Positions 47,736-58,187 of a stretch of 64,000 nt of DNA are shown here, one piece after another. The notes under the pieces are model-generated. The model was not told the origin of the DNA and did not search any database. It saw only the letters and a program-made list of their open reading frames with translations. Positions within the stretch are counted from its first letter, which is position 1. Each line of letters begins with the position of its first letter. The stretch comes from Ligustrum vulgare. Lineage: Eukaryota; Streptophyta; Magnoliopsida; Lamiales; Oleaceae. Both the position numbers and the translations under genes were made by a program. The stretch is taken from assembly GCA_963555705.1 (NCBI GenBank), contig OY743172.1, positions 21,947,446 to 22,011,445 of the forward strand, read 5' to 3'.

Positions 47736-48585
47736 TTAAACACCGTATAATAAAAGAATAGAAAGAACTTTTAAAGTTTTGTAGTTACAAAACATACCTT
47801 CATGTCCATAAAGAGTGAAGTTTGTTATCTTTTGAAGCCATGTTAGATTATGGTTTCTCCAACAATGACTTTAGATGTCCATTTTTCGTGGGTGGGAGTG
47901 ATTTCTAGTATAAGGAGTTGCTTCCCAGACATTTTCACTCTTTGCTTAGATGTGTAAATGTTGGAAACAATCTGTAAAATATTAATAAGAATGAAGTGAA
48001 ATGAAACAATCAACAAAATAAATAATAATAAAAGACTGACTTGAATGCAGATTGAGGCTAGCGGTTGGCTATGTTCTATAGCAGAATTTCGCTCCTACTC
48101 GTGTGCTTGCAGTTTAATGAACGTCTGATACCAGGATTCAACAATCTGTAACCAAGAATCTAGCACCCAATTTCTTGGCCCTGGCGAATTTACTTAGTGA
48201 ATTTTCTCTCAGAATTTGAAGGATAGAATGCAAAAAGTTAATCAAACTTAATTCCTGTTTATGTATTTATAGACCTCCAAAAAATATAGTTATGTAATGA
48301 AATTTTGTGTTGATCAGATAGAGGTGTCAAGACGGACGGGCCGACCAGACCCGTGAAAATCGGCCCGGATTGACCCGGGACCGCGGGCCGACCCATGACC
48401 CGTGCGGGCGGTTCACGGGTCAAGAAGTTGTGAACCGCGGGTTTTGCGGGTCAAACCTTCGCGGGCCGCGGTTAACCCGCTGGCCCGTAAAAAAAAAAAA
48501 AAAAAACTGTTTTTATTAAATATGGTAACATTGAAAATCTCTCTTCTTCTAGAAACTCTAATACAAATTTTATAGTAAAATCTTA

Positions 48586-49090
48586 GGTGACGTTCTGTTT
48601 GTATTTTATTTTGTATTTTCATTTTCGAAAATGTTTTGTGTTTTGTGTTTTCATTTTTGTTTTCAAATTTGCTGAAAACGCGTTTGGTTTGTCATTTCTG
48701 AAAACTGTTTTTGAAAATGAAAAGTTGAAAAACACGTTCTATTTGAAATTTTGCAGAACACTATTTAAACTATTTTTAATTAATTTACTTGCAGAATACT
48801 ACTAACTTCAACTCAAATTTCATTTCACAATACACTAAAAATATGGTTACATGCAACACACTAATGTGAGCATTAAGAGTCTATGTTAACACAGCTTGGT
48901 CAGGTTCGGGACTTGAGAAAGCTCTACTTCTATTAAAATCCAGAAAATGCAAGTTCTTTCAAAACCACAAGAGTCCATTTATCATTGCATTTTTTGAAAT
49001 ATAACAACAAGAATTCTCATTTAATTTTTTTTTGTAATGTTGATATTGAATTTAATAAAACTTTATTTAAACTAAGTTCCAGGTTAGGAT

Positions 49091-49122
<32 letters not shown>

Positions 49123-49423
49123 TTCTTTATTTAGGCTTAGTTCCAAGTTAGGATAATTCTAAAAAAAATAATAAAAAAATAAAAAAATAAAAACTTTATA
49201 TTAAGCTTAGTTCTAAGTTAAGATAATTCTATAAAAAAAAAAAAAAATTCCCAAAACGCGTTTTCCGCGTTTTGGACATTTTTTGTCGAAATACACAGAA
49301 AACGCCCAAAACGATGTTTCGGGCGTTTTCCGTTTTGTGTACAATTTTTTTTTTGTTTTCCAAATTAGCGTTTTCGAAAATAAAAACAGAAAACGACCTC
49401 AAAACAGCAAAGAGAACAGGGGC
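48586..49423. mobile_element. TTA-flanked MITE (GTTCTSTTTG family) nested in the hAT-like element
   Basis: Begins GGTGACGTTCTGTTTGTATT and ends AAAGAGAACAGGGGC, an imperfect inverted repeat, flanked by TTA (48583-48585, 49424-49426). Inside are ATTTTCGAAAA / AAAACGCG motifs at both ends and three tandem copies of a 65-bp unit (about 49056-49245). A relative starts at 63432. Confidence 0.7.
49056..49245. repeat. Three-copy tandem repeat with poly-A spacers
   Basis: TTTAT(T)TA(A)..TTAGTTC(C/T)A(G/A)GTTA(G/A)GATAATTCTA occurs three times, each followed by an A-run. Confidence 0.85.
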
Positions 49424-50235
49424 TTATTTTTTTCTCCATAATAGCTTAAAAAATAATTTTTTTTGACAATAGTAATTAGAAATACATTTATCATTTAACT
49501 GTTATTTGTTTATGTTTTATTTAAATTTGCAAATTTAGAAGTAATTCATATAACATAAATTATAATTTTAAATTCTATGTAAATATTTTATGGTATAAAT
49601 ATGAATTTATCATTTTAATCATTTTGTATTTAGAAATTTGACAAAAAATTTGCTATAAATATGAAAAAAATCTATGTTTTTATTCATATGGACCAAATCA
49701 GAACAAATCGCGACCCGCATGGGCCAGTGGGCGGCCCTGAGTTGTAGTTCAAAATTTGCGGGCTAACCCGTAACCTGCCCGTAACCCGCAGCGGGCGGGC
49801 TTTTTATTGGCGGGTCGACCCGGCCCGGACCACCCGGATTGACACCAACTGTTCCTTTCAAATCTTGTCAAAATCGAATTTGGACATAACTACTAACTTG
49901 AAATCGAATTTCTGTTATTAGACCAATCAAGCTCAAATTACATGGATTAGGCCCAAAGCCCAATAGGTTGGTCTTTTGTCCAATTTGATAAGTGTATAAT
50001 TTTTACTCTTATAAAGTGGTCTATATATTTATTTATATCCTACGTGGGATAAATTTCATCTAAAACTCTTTATATTTCTATACAAACTCCAACAATACCC
50101 CATCAGATTGTAGAATCGGAGTACAATGAAAGTGTAAACAAAAGGAAATGAGAGAGTTACCAGTGTTGTTCTTGAATGGATATGATTTGAAATGAACTAT
50201 TTTTTCCTTTCCAGTAAACTCCACTGACTTTGTTT

Positions 50236-50935
50236 AAAAGAAGAAGCTTTATACACATTCAGTTGGAATGATTATAATTGATATTTCATGAAAGAAAATA
50301 GAAATTTTCTAATGTAATAGGTATGGAGTATGGCAGTAAATAAAGGTGATATGTATAAGTTACTTTATTACACAGTATATTGTACCTTCGGATCTGAACT
50401 TAAAATTATTGTTAAATAAATGAAACTTAGAAAGAAGTGAAATCTGCAGCAACATTGGGTAGAAGTATGCTGTGAGTGACTTTCATAGACTGTATATGTA
50501 AATGTATAACATACAAAATACCTATACATATAATGTAAAATTAGTAATTAGTAATCATAGAAACATAAAGTGATCTTTGTACTATTGATATATAATATTA
50601 TTAATTAATGAATAAAAATAATTATGAAGTTAAAAATAAAAAGTTTTTGAATTTTGTATATTTTTAAAAGAAGATATACACATTCAGTTGGAACGATTAT
50701 AATTGATATTTTATGAAAGAAAATTGAAATTTTCTGACGTAGTTGGTATGAAGTATGGTCGTAAATAAAGGTGATATGTATAAGTTACTTTATTACACAG
50801 TATATTATACCTTTAGATCTGAACTTAAAATAATGAAACTTAGAAAGAAGTGAAACCTGCAGCAACAGTGGGTAGAAGTATGCTGTGAGTGACTTTCATA
50901 GACTGTATATGTCAATGTATAAAATCTATCTGATG
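50236..50935. repeat. Two-copy tandem duplication (unit about 430 bp)
   Basis: The unit starting ATACACATTCAGTTGGAA at about 50251 recurs at about 50678. Both continue to GTAGAAGTATGCTGTGAGTG and GACTTTCATAGACTGTATAT. The second copy carries a deletion of about 10 bp near AAAATAATG. Confidence 0.85.
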
Positions 50936-51573
50936 GGTTAGGTACAAAGTATGGCTGTAAGGACAGCTAATGTACAGTTAGTAAAATATTGAAATGTATC
51001 TATTTTATTATACATTTAAATAAATATACGTAAAGAAGTAGAGAAAAGTTGTGAAATGATGTTTATTTGCCAAATTGTACATAAAGAAAGACAACTTGCA
51101 GAAATTTATACAATAAAATAGAAAAGCAACAGTATTGAAACATCAATCAATGTATTTCACTGCAGTGCAGTGTAATTTTCAAGAAAAGAAGGGCCACGTG
51201 AGCTGATTTTTTTGTTTGTTGCTATTTATTATACTAGTTCTACAACCCGTGCGATGCACGGTGTTAAATATTTTACAAAATATTTGAAGTAAAATGAAAA
51301 AATACAAAATATTCCTCACATATTTGTACATATTTATGAAGTATAAATTAAAAAATGACAAATTATTTTCAATTCACAAAACCAATAAACCAAAACTGAT
51401 AACCATCAACTATCACTATCTGAATGTATTTCTTTGGTAGATTTTCTCTTGTAATCAATAGATTCACAAACGTAATGTTTCCCAAATGTATCATCACGTG
51501 TTCTATAAAAAATATAGAATATTAGAGAGCCGAAGGATGATTTAACATCAGTCTTGAAATAATTTGAGCTGAC

Positions 51574-52375
51574 CTTAGCAACTCCATAAAAACAACAGAG
51601 GATGATTAGATCAATATGTCGGTTGAAAAACAGAGTTGTCCGCTGACCAACAATCTTTTGGAAGAGACAATACACACTCTCCCTTATCTTCGGAGACAGC
51701 TGTAGCCGCTCGACCATGCCATTAATCCTTACAGCAGCTAACTTCACAATCTGTGTTGAACAAAAAAAGAAACACAAAAGCATTATCGCTCAATTATATA
51801 TGTAGTTAATTCTAATCCATATCAATAGAATTCAAGGAACTTGCTACTACACTAACGTGGGGGCAATAATGAAGTATTCCTAATGATTTTGGAGATAGGC
51901 TTGCCATTCAAGCATCCTTTGAAAACCCAGCATCGGATAGAATAACGATGCATAAACTATCCAAACCAACTGATATATGAATCATGGCTCTACACACCAC
52001 AACTGGTATAAATCATTACAATGTTGCTACTGGTATACCTTTCCAAAGAACACATTGATTGTTGTTTTTGCACAAGTTTCCCCACCACCACCTGGATTTG
52101 GCCTCGTTGGACTGAAAGCAAGATAAATTGCAGAACAATTAAAAAGAGGCTAGATGAAGTACCTTGCTTGCATAGAATGCCACAGCTTGGCTTCTGAGAA
52201 TTTAAGAGTCAATACCTGGCAAATGCAGACTGCAAAGCAGGTGTCAACTTTGATTTCAGATTGTTAAGGGCCAAAAGGCAATCCTTCACAGGTGAAGTGA
52301 AGGAGTTCCTCTCTACTAACATGCTTCGATACTCAGTGCACACTCTTTTTGGTGAACGAATATCTCCATTCTAAC
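51574..52375 (-). pseudogene. Retinoblastoma-related (RBR) fragment, three exons
   Basis: Three consecutive exons, spliced in frame: 52216-52375 ([40 protein letters not shown]), 52039-52111 ([20 protein letters not shown]) and 51574-51750 ([51 protein letters not shown]). These match the spacer and start of the B pocket of plant RBR proteins, which bind E2F and LxCxE partners in the nucleus. All internal borders keep GT and AG and there is no stop inside. The A pocket, the rest of the B pocket and the C-terminus are absent: after GVAK a gtcagc donor leads into unrelated sequence. Inside a Helitron, so a captured genomic piece and not a gene. Confidence 0.88.
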
Positions 52376-52539
52376 CTGGACGGATTGTATTTCAATCATG
52401 TTAATGAGAAAAACCATTAGCTACAGAAAAAGAATGTAGTTAAAGTCAAGCCACATTTTTATGGCCAACCTCTTATCTTTCATATTACTGAGACAGGGAC
52501 GCATTTTTACATGAGATGAACAGTAATACAACAAATAAA

Positions 52540-52690
52540 TCGAGCATCTCATTACCAAGATTTTAAAGTTGCGTATCAAGAAATACCGGCTTATCATGAA
52601 TACCAAGTTGAGCCCAGGTTATCACTTCAAGTAATTTCTTTAGAGTTCCATTATACGTAATTTCCAAAATACGTATGCAATTGACCACCT
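52540..52690 (-). other. Unassigned exon-like block in the Helitron
   Basis: Between CAG at about 52690 and a GTATTT at about 52585 the minus strand reads [20 protein letters not shown] and then [14 protein letters not shown] without a stop. It looks like an exon, but I do not recognise the family. It may belong to a fourth captured gene or be chance. Confidence 0.3.
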
Positions 52691-53179
52691 GCGCACCTCT
52701 CTTATAATATGGTCAGATAAATACATCTAGTGAATAAATGCAGAAAAAAGGCCAAAAAAAAAAAATCTATGGGGGACTTGTTTACCAGAGCTGATGTTAC
52801 CACCAGCAGCTCCTCCTCCTATAATAGGATTTTAAATTGTTCTTGAAAATAATGATGAAATGATTTTACTAAAACCCCATAAAAATTAATGCGAATGGAA
52901 TATAAATAGACCAAAACCTGTACTCGAGTAGAATTCTCTAACATAACATTCAAATTTCTAACAGACAATATGTTTCCTCCATATTTTCCTTTGTTTATGT
53001 TTTCTCTTTCCTTTTTTAGTTGGAATTAAAGGCATGTCATCAGCAGATGATAATTTAGGTTAATTTTTAGTAATTACTTAAAGAAATCTGGACATTTATA
53101 TATAGTGTCAGTTTAAAAAGACATACCCAAAACAGGAAAAGAAGAGAAAAAATGTAAAGAGTGAAGAAGATTTGTGTAC

Positions 53180-53487
53180 CTACTTCCAATGCTTGCATAA
53201 AGGGTGCAGATTATTCTATCTTCTTCATCAGAAAACTCGCCATGTTTAGTTAAGCCACATCAACCTGCAGCTCTTCCCACATCTCTTTAGACCTGATTCA
53301 AGACCATAATCTACCAATTTTAAGATTTTTAGGTTTTTCTTACCAACTTTTTGAGGAATAGGAATCCAGTTCCCACCAGTTTCATATTTCTCGATGAACT
53401 CGTTAAACTTAGCATCTTCTTCTGGCGACCATGGACCTGTTTGACATATGCTTTGTCACAGTAAGGAGCACTCCCACCAAGACATGT
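53180..53487 (-). pseudogene. R2R3-MYB transcription factor fragment, exons 1-2
   Basis: Exon 1 (about 53344-53487) reads [13 protein letters not shown]. After a one-base loss near 53437 it reads [20 protein letters not shown] and [10 protein letters not shown], the R2 repeat. A GTAAG donor (53339-53343) and CAG acceptor (53293-53295) sit at the intron position usual for R2R3-MYB genes. Exon 2 (53180-53292) reads [14 protein letters not shown], loses about six codons together with the frame, and continues KHGEFSDEEDRIICTLYASI with a GTAC donor after GSR, again the canonical place. The ATG is altered (GGG AGT start) and exon 3 with the rest of R3 is absent. It resembles subgroups whose N-terminus is [21 protein letters not shown]. 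Non-functional capture. Confidence 0.85.
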
Positions 53488-55013
53488 CCTTTTAGTAGAT
53501 ATCTTAATACAGTCATAATAATCAGGGACTTGATCTAATGGTGAGAATCTAGCTATAAACTTGCAGTTTGACATCAAGTCCCCATGGTCATAAACAGCTT
53601 ACCATTATCCCACCATTCTAACAAACAAATAAAAGGGAGAGGAAAGAAGAACAAAACAACATGCATGATTTTCGAGTAATAACAAATTCCTAGCTACTCC
53701 AAGCAAGCCATTTTTTTTCTAATAAAGAACGGCACATGCGTGCCACGAGTGAATTGTCTAGCTGGTCCAAATCCTGTCTTCAAAGAGCACAATGAATCTT
53801 GTTCGTGTAGTAGCTGTGGAACCATTAAAATTGAACTTTTTAGAGAGAAATATATACAAAAACACTACAAAAATCACTATTAAAGAAAAAGCCCCCAAAT
53901 TTCAATTGGACCAGTTCATCACGAAAAATCCAAATTATGAACTACCAAAATTAAAGCACATTACTCAACCCCCAACCAAAAGCAGTATAAGAGATAATAA
54001 TTTGTCTATAAAGTACACAATCATTTCCAGAAAATCAAGCTTCTTCAATATTTCTGTCAAACAAAATCACTCCAGTGAAGACACCACAGGAACAGAAAAC
54101 TTTTACAGAAAAAAATTAAGTGAGATGACATATACATGTGTAGATATACAAAGAGATTCTGAGAAACTAATTATTATTATTATACCAAAAAAGTAAATAT
54201 ATTTTTGGGAAACTAATACTATTTTGTTTATTTTGAACTCTGACAGTTTATTATATGTTTACTAAAACTAATTTAAGCTTCTTTTCCAATCATTTATGTC
54301 CAAACTATTTTCTTTAAGGAACTATTTTTTTATAGGAATTGTTTTCGGGAAATTTAATAGTGAGGAAATCTCATAAAAATTAACTCTGATATTCATATTT
54401 TGTTACAAATCTTAAAGAGTAAATTTTTTAAACTTTGCACTTTCTAGAGTGTGAGTCAATCCAAAAATTAACATCATAACCTAAAAAATATACTTTGTAT
54501 TTTCTACTAATTAAAAAAATTTATTCTTATACTAATTAAAAAAAATCGATTAGATTATGTGACTATAGTCTTTGTTTTTTATTCTTCTACTAATTAAAAA
54601 AATTTATTAGTAAAATAGTAAGTAATCTAATTGCAAGGCTTACTGGAACTTGAAAATAATAAATACAATAATTGGTAACAAAAATATAAATTAACCAAAA
54701 GATTTCATTATGGAGAAGTCCATTAATTGAGAACATCACCAACATTATTAGCTCTAATCGAAGTAACATATGACATATACCTAACTTAAAATCTTCACTT
54801 GCCAAAAGAAAAATTAAAATGACGCCCACTTGTAGTCATGAGGAATCTTCATTAGATGAATCATACACATGACATGAATATGTGAATAAAAATAAAAAAC
54901 ATTTTTCTTGCGACGTCTATACTTGATGTAAGCATATCAGTATTTTCTTTTCAAATGCAAATATAAAGTACTTTCAGAATCAAGAATAAAATGAAGTTCA
55001 TTCATATACTTAC

Positions 55014-55160
55014 ATCTCAATCGATCAATACCGTCTCCAAGCTATAAATGTTATCGAGCTTTCCAAATGTAGGATCCCGTAGTCGAACCACGCAAACACA
55101 TAATGCTCACTCAATTTTGGTAGGAACGATGTCTGCGAGCAAATCCATCATAGGAGCCAT
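55014..55160 (-). pseudogene. RPA1-like N-terminal exon in the Helitron
   Basis: From ATG at 55158-55160 the minus strand reads MAPMMDLLADIVPTKIE, then TGA where related proteins have Trp, then ALCVCVVRLRDPTFGKLDNI and YSLETVLID before a GTAAG donor (55009-55013). This is the first OB-fold exon of plant RPA1-like (DUF223-type) proteins. The stop makes it a pseudogene. It is the furthest upstream gene piece in this Helitron. Confidence 0.7.
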
Positions 55161-56961
55161 CTTACTGCAAATATAAATAAGAAACAAAGCTAAATTTTCA
55201 ATCTTCTTGAATATGCTTTCATTTACTTAGATTGTCAAAAAAAAAATGAAGAATAAGAAAAATAAGAGGGTGTGTTCGCTAACCTGAGAGCTGAGCGTTG
55301 AAATGGTGATATGCAACTGCTGAACGAAAATAGAGTAAGTTGAAATGTTGATAAATAAGAAACGAAACAAATTTTTAAATATTCTTGAATATGCTTGTAC
55401 TGAGATTGCTAAAACAAAAAATGATGGTACAAAAATATGGACAGTGTGTTCACTAACCTGAGAGTTGAAACGTTGATATATACAATTAAGCTTGCTTCAA
55501 TTGGGATGCATTACGTCATCACGCCATTAATGTAGCCATCAACTAAATAAAATTTAACCAAAGTTGGTTAAATTAGAAAATCACTAATAGATTAGTGCAA
55601 TTTCTGAAAAGCCATTGGCAACATGACAAATTTCATTCATAAACAACCATTTCAAATTTGAAAATGATTATTTCTATTCCAATACGGATGCCCTAATTCT
55701 ATGTAGTTATTAAATGAACAAAAACTCACAAACCACACTCAGATCAAAATCTACGGAATTCCCAATTCACTAAATCAAGACAAAAGTAGTTAAAAATAGA
55801 CCAAAAACATAGAAATTCAACCTTTTTGAGGCAAGTAGGGAAGCTGATTTTTACAGCCTCTCGATTAATGGACGCCTTCTGGAAATTTCAGCAAGCCCCT
55901 GTATTAACAAAAAATATTAAAACCAAGAAGAAGTGAAGCCTCTTTATTTCCCACTTTAGCAAAAAATCTTTATTTTTCATACTTGAGTTTATGTTTTTTT
56001 AACATCATGAGTAAACTAAAATTCTGAATCGAGCGTGTACCTTAAATGATATCCGCACTATTGAACAATTGTCTGAAGAATTAGAAAAATGTCTTCAATA
56101 ATGGTTCCACATGTGAAATAATTTGGAAAAATAAAATTACAAAGTCTGTTGACATAGAACACAATCGAAAAAAACACAAGCACAAGCAGCATTTTATTAA
56201 GATTCAAGATCGTGTCACTTACATTACTCAAAATTGTGAATCGACCGCTTCACAAGCTGTGAAACAGCAAGAAATATAGTCAAAACAGAAGAAACCATCT
56301 CCATCCTTCCTCTTCCTTTTACCTTGTAATGGAACCAAAGTCACTACAGTGTATAAATAAATATTATAAGGACTAATAACATGGGTGCACAAAATTAAAG
56401 TATTATATATTAGTACTATAGAAGTAGTAGCAAAAAATTATAAATTTTCAAGCTATATTTCCGCAAATAGTTACCGGTAATTTTAGGAACTAAACATTCC
56501 ATTACTCCAAGAACAGCATAAATTACAAAGTCGAGCTTGGCTTTCACCGTAGTCTATGCAGCGGTTGAATCAAAACATGGAGGCAGAGTTTGGAGACAGA
56601 GATGTTAGCGCCAGAGAGGGAAGAGAGCGGTAGATTTAGGATTTTTTTTTTCGAGCGGATCTGCTGTGTGGCCTTGCAGCGGCGGCAAAACCCACATTCC
56701 GACTATTGCAGAAGTGCGACCAAACGGGGACGGAGAGGGCAGCGACTGAAATGGTTTTTGGTGTTGTAAATGTTTTTTGTTTTAAAAATTCAAAAATGTC
56801 GGTGGTTGACAGTGCAATTTTGGCATTTTAATGAATTCTGATATATGTATGGTACTATTAAATGTTCATTTTGAAATTTGAATTCACCTGGCAGCAAACC
56901 TGGGTGGGAAAATCAGGCGGGAGTTTTTGGACCACTATCCTTCTTTATAATATTAATAAGA
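55161..56961 (-). other. Helitron 5' region without recognised coding
   Basis: AT-rich for the most part, with a GC-richer segment at about 56590-56760 that could be a captured promoter or leader. No domain seen. Confidence 0.4.
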
Positions 56962-57383
56962 TATTTAAATAGTAATATGTGTGTGTAAAATGGTGAATGA
57001 TATATGTAAAATAATGAATTACTTTAATGATAATAAATATAGATTGCTTAGATAAAGGATTATTATTAATTAAGTTAGAAAAGAGAAAAAATGGAAGAAG
57101 ACATTATTAGTGTATAAAAAGGAAATATCTAATTAGATACTAACAATAAGATTATATGTGTATGAAGAAAATTAATAATTAACAATACAAACATTAATAA
57201 TTATAATTATTATAATAAAAGTAAAACATGTTGTTTTATTTAAATAGAAGAAAGTCATTAAAGAAAAATATTACATCAACATGAAATTTTAACTGAAATA
57301 CGTACATTAAGGAAAATAAAATATGGGAAAATAACAGCAATAATATATTTACACTAATGTGAGAAATGAATAGCAGAAGGGTA

Positions 57384-57407
57384 GTTAGACACAGAAATAT
57401 GAACTAA
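57384..57407. repeat. Left arm of a 24-bp perfect inverted repeat
   Basis: Starts GTTAGACACAGAAATATGAA. Its exact reverse complement is at 61456-61479, inside the right end of the MULE, while this arm lies about 330 bp outside the left end. Confidence 0.9.
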
Positions 57408-58187
57408 TTTTGGCGCAAATTCCGTTTTTTCCATCCGAATTAAAATCACTAGAGTTAATATAATACTGCCTACTTTTATGAATGAAAGTGAAGATAGAAT
57501 TTGTTGAAAATTGGAGTGCCAGATGTAGATAAGAAGAGGAATAAATTGGATTTTTGCTTTTTATTGTGGGTATGTTGGAAATTGGACTTTGGTAGACAAC
57601 TTGAGTAAATAGATAGTGTTCATTAGATGGGATTCATGTAAGATTTTCTTTAATTCCAGTATTTTGTTAGTAATGGATATGGAGCCATCTCCAGTGACAT
57701 CGTGAAGAAGATGATAACCTTTCCTGGCCAAAATTTTTGGGTTGTGATAATCATCCCTACCTTTCAAAATCTTTGCAATATACATCCCTACCTTCTAACT
57801 TTTTTCCGATAAAAATTCCTATCATTTACAATTTTTGCAATATACATCCCTACCTTCTAATTGTTATTACGATATACATCCCTATTTTTTATAATTTTTG
57901 CGCAAAATATCCCCCTTAAATTGTTAAAAACCAGCAGTTTCCTGATTTAGAATAATTCAACCTGTGCATATACAACATCCAATTCAACCATATAAATCTG
58001 TAAAGAAAGCAACTGATGCAGTAAATCACCATTACCGAAAGATAAGATCTTCATTACAAGTAGTCATTGCAAAAATTAATTACAGCACCATATGACCAAA
58101 AGAAAACTTCAGACAATTACAAAATAAGATGACTTCAGCTGTTTTGAATGGCATCAAAAACCCAAAAAGATTCTGAACACTGGTAAC

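Larger units (their letters stand above)
42814..47932 (-). pseudogene. RPA1-like single-stranded-DNA-binding protein, decayed multi-exon copy
   Basis: About eight exon-like blocks on the minus strand follow the order of plant RPA 70-kDa-like proteins: 47798-47932 (ATG, ILEITPTHEKWTSKVIV), 46922-47195 (GNIVKGMI, NTYLISNAFVRLTPDKYKKS), 46494-46593 (GIIAMVLDVKPKRPF), about 46280-46391 (TTLTMWSSFIDNECQEIIRL), about 45856-45950 (KPYFTPTKITALQDTRFTSI), 45576-45747 (FWIKGVATIKMNSDPFWYMG), 43247-43360 (ADIFIEDETGKLAASLMGEV) and 42814-43150. Most borders are GT-AG. Stops occur in the first two blocks (GMI*DHH, TRV*KLD). In the zinc-ribbon block the second Cys of each pair is Tyr (CSLY, CRYY). RPA1-like genes commonly ride in plant Helitrons, which fits the Helitron end at 41926. 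A second Helitron end (43888) and a MITE lie in one intron. Confidence 0.8.
48320..49850. mobile_element. hAT-like non-autonomous element, GC-rich ends
   Basis: Inverted ends AGAGGTGTCAAGACGG and CCGGATTGACACCAACT, with subterminal GGGCCGACC, ACCCGTGCGGGCGG and GCGGGCCGCGG-type repeats mirrored at the right end. The GGTGTCAA terminal core is familiar from plant hAT MITEs. No clear 8-bp duplication was found. It is interrupted by the MITE at 48586-49423. Confidence 0.65.
48133..50094 (-). mobile_element. Solo LTR (about 430 bp) with nested DNA elements
   Basis: Without the insertion at 48320-49850 the pieces form an LTR of about 430 bp. On the minus strand it begins TGTTGGAGTTTGTATAGAAA (at 50094) and holds a TATA-like TCTATAAATACA (about 48270) and a GAGAGAAAATTCACTAAG segment. 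ATACC flanks both ends (48128-48132, 50095-50099). The far end reads GAATCCT and not CA, so that end or the duplication could be misplaced. A TGGTATCAGA string at the border resembles a tRNA-Met primer site but overlaps the duplication. Confidence 0.5.
51234..56961 (-). mobile_element. Helitron with captured RBR, MYB and RPA1-like exons
   Basis: On the minus strand it starts TCTTATTAATATTATAAAGA (at 56961, preceded by A) and ends with hairpin CCGTGC-ATC-GCACGG (plus-strand 51247-51261), GTTGTAGAA and CTAG (51234-51237), followed by T. These are a typical plant Helitron start and end, and the hairpin matches that at 43888. Between them, all on the minus strand, lie an RPA1-like N-terminal exon (about 55.1 kb), two R2R3-MYB exons (about 53.4 kb) and three RBR exons (52.4-51.6 kb). 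No Rep/helicase was found. The 5' end is the less certain border. Confidence 0.65.

Noticed and set aside
48120..48140. TGGTATCAGA (minus strand) as a primer binding site of a full retrotransposon
   Set aside because: No gag or pol follows, and the string overlaps the ATACC duplication; kept only as a doubt about the solo LTR border.
53792..54196. 134-codon plus-strand frame
   Set aside because: AT-rich, Lys/Ile/Asn-biased with no domain, antisense to the captured exons in the Helitron; most likely chance.
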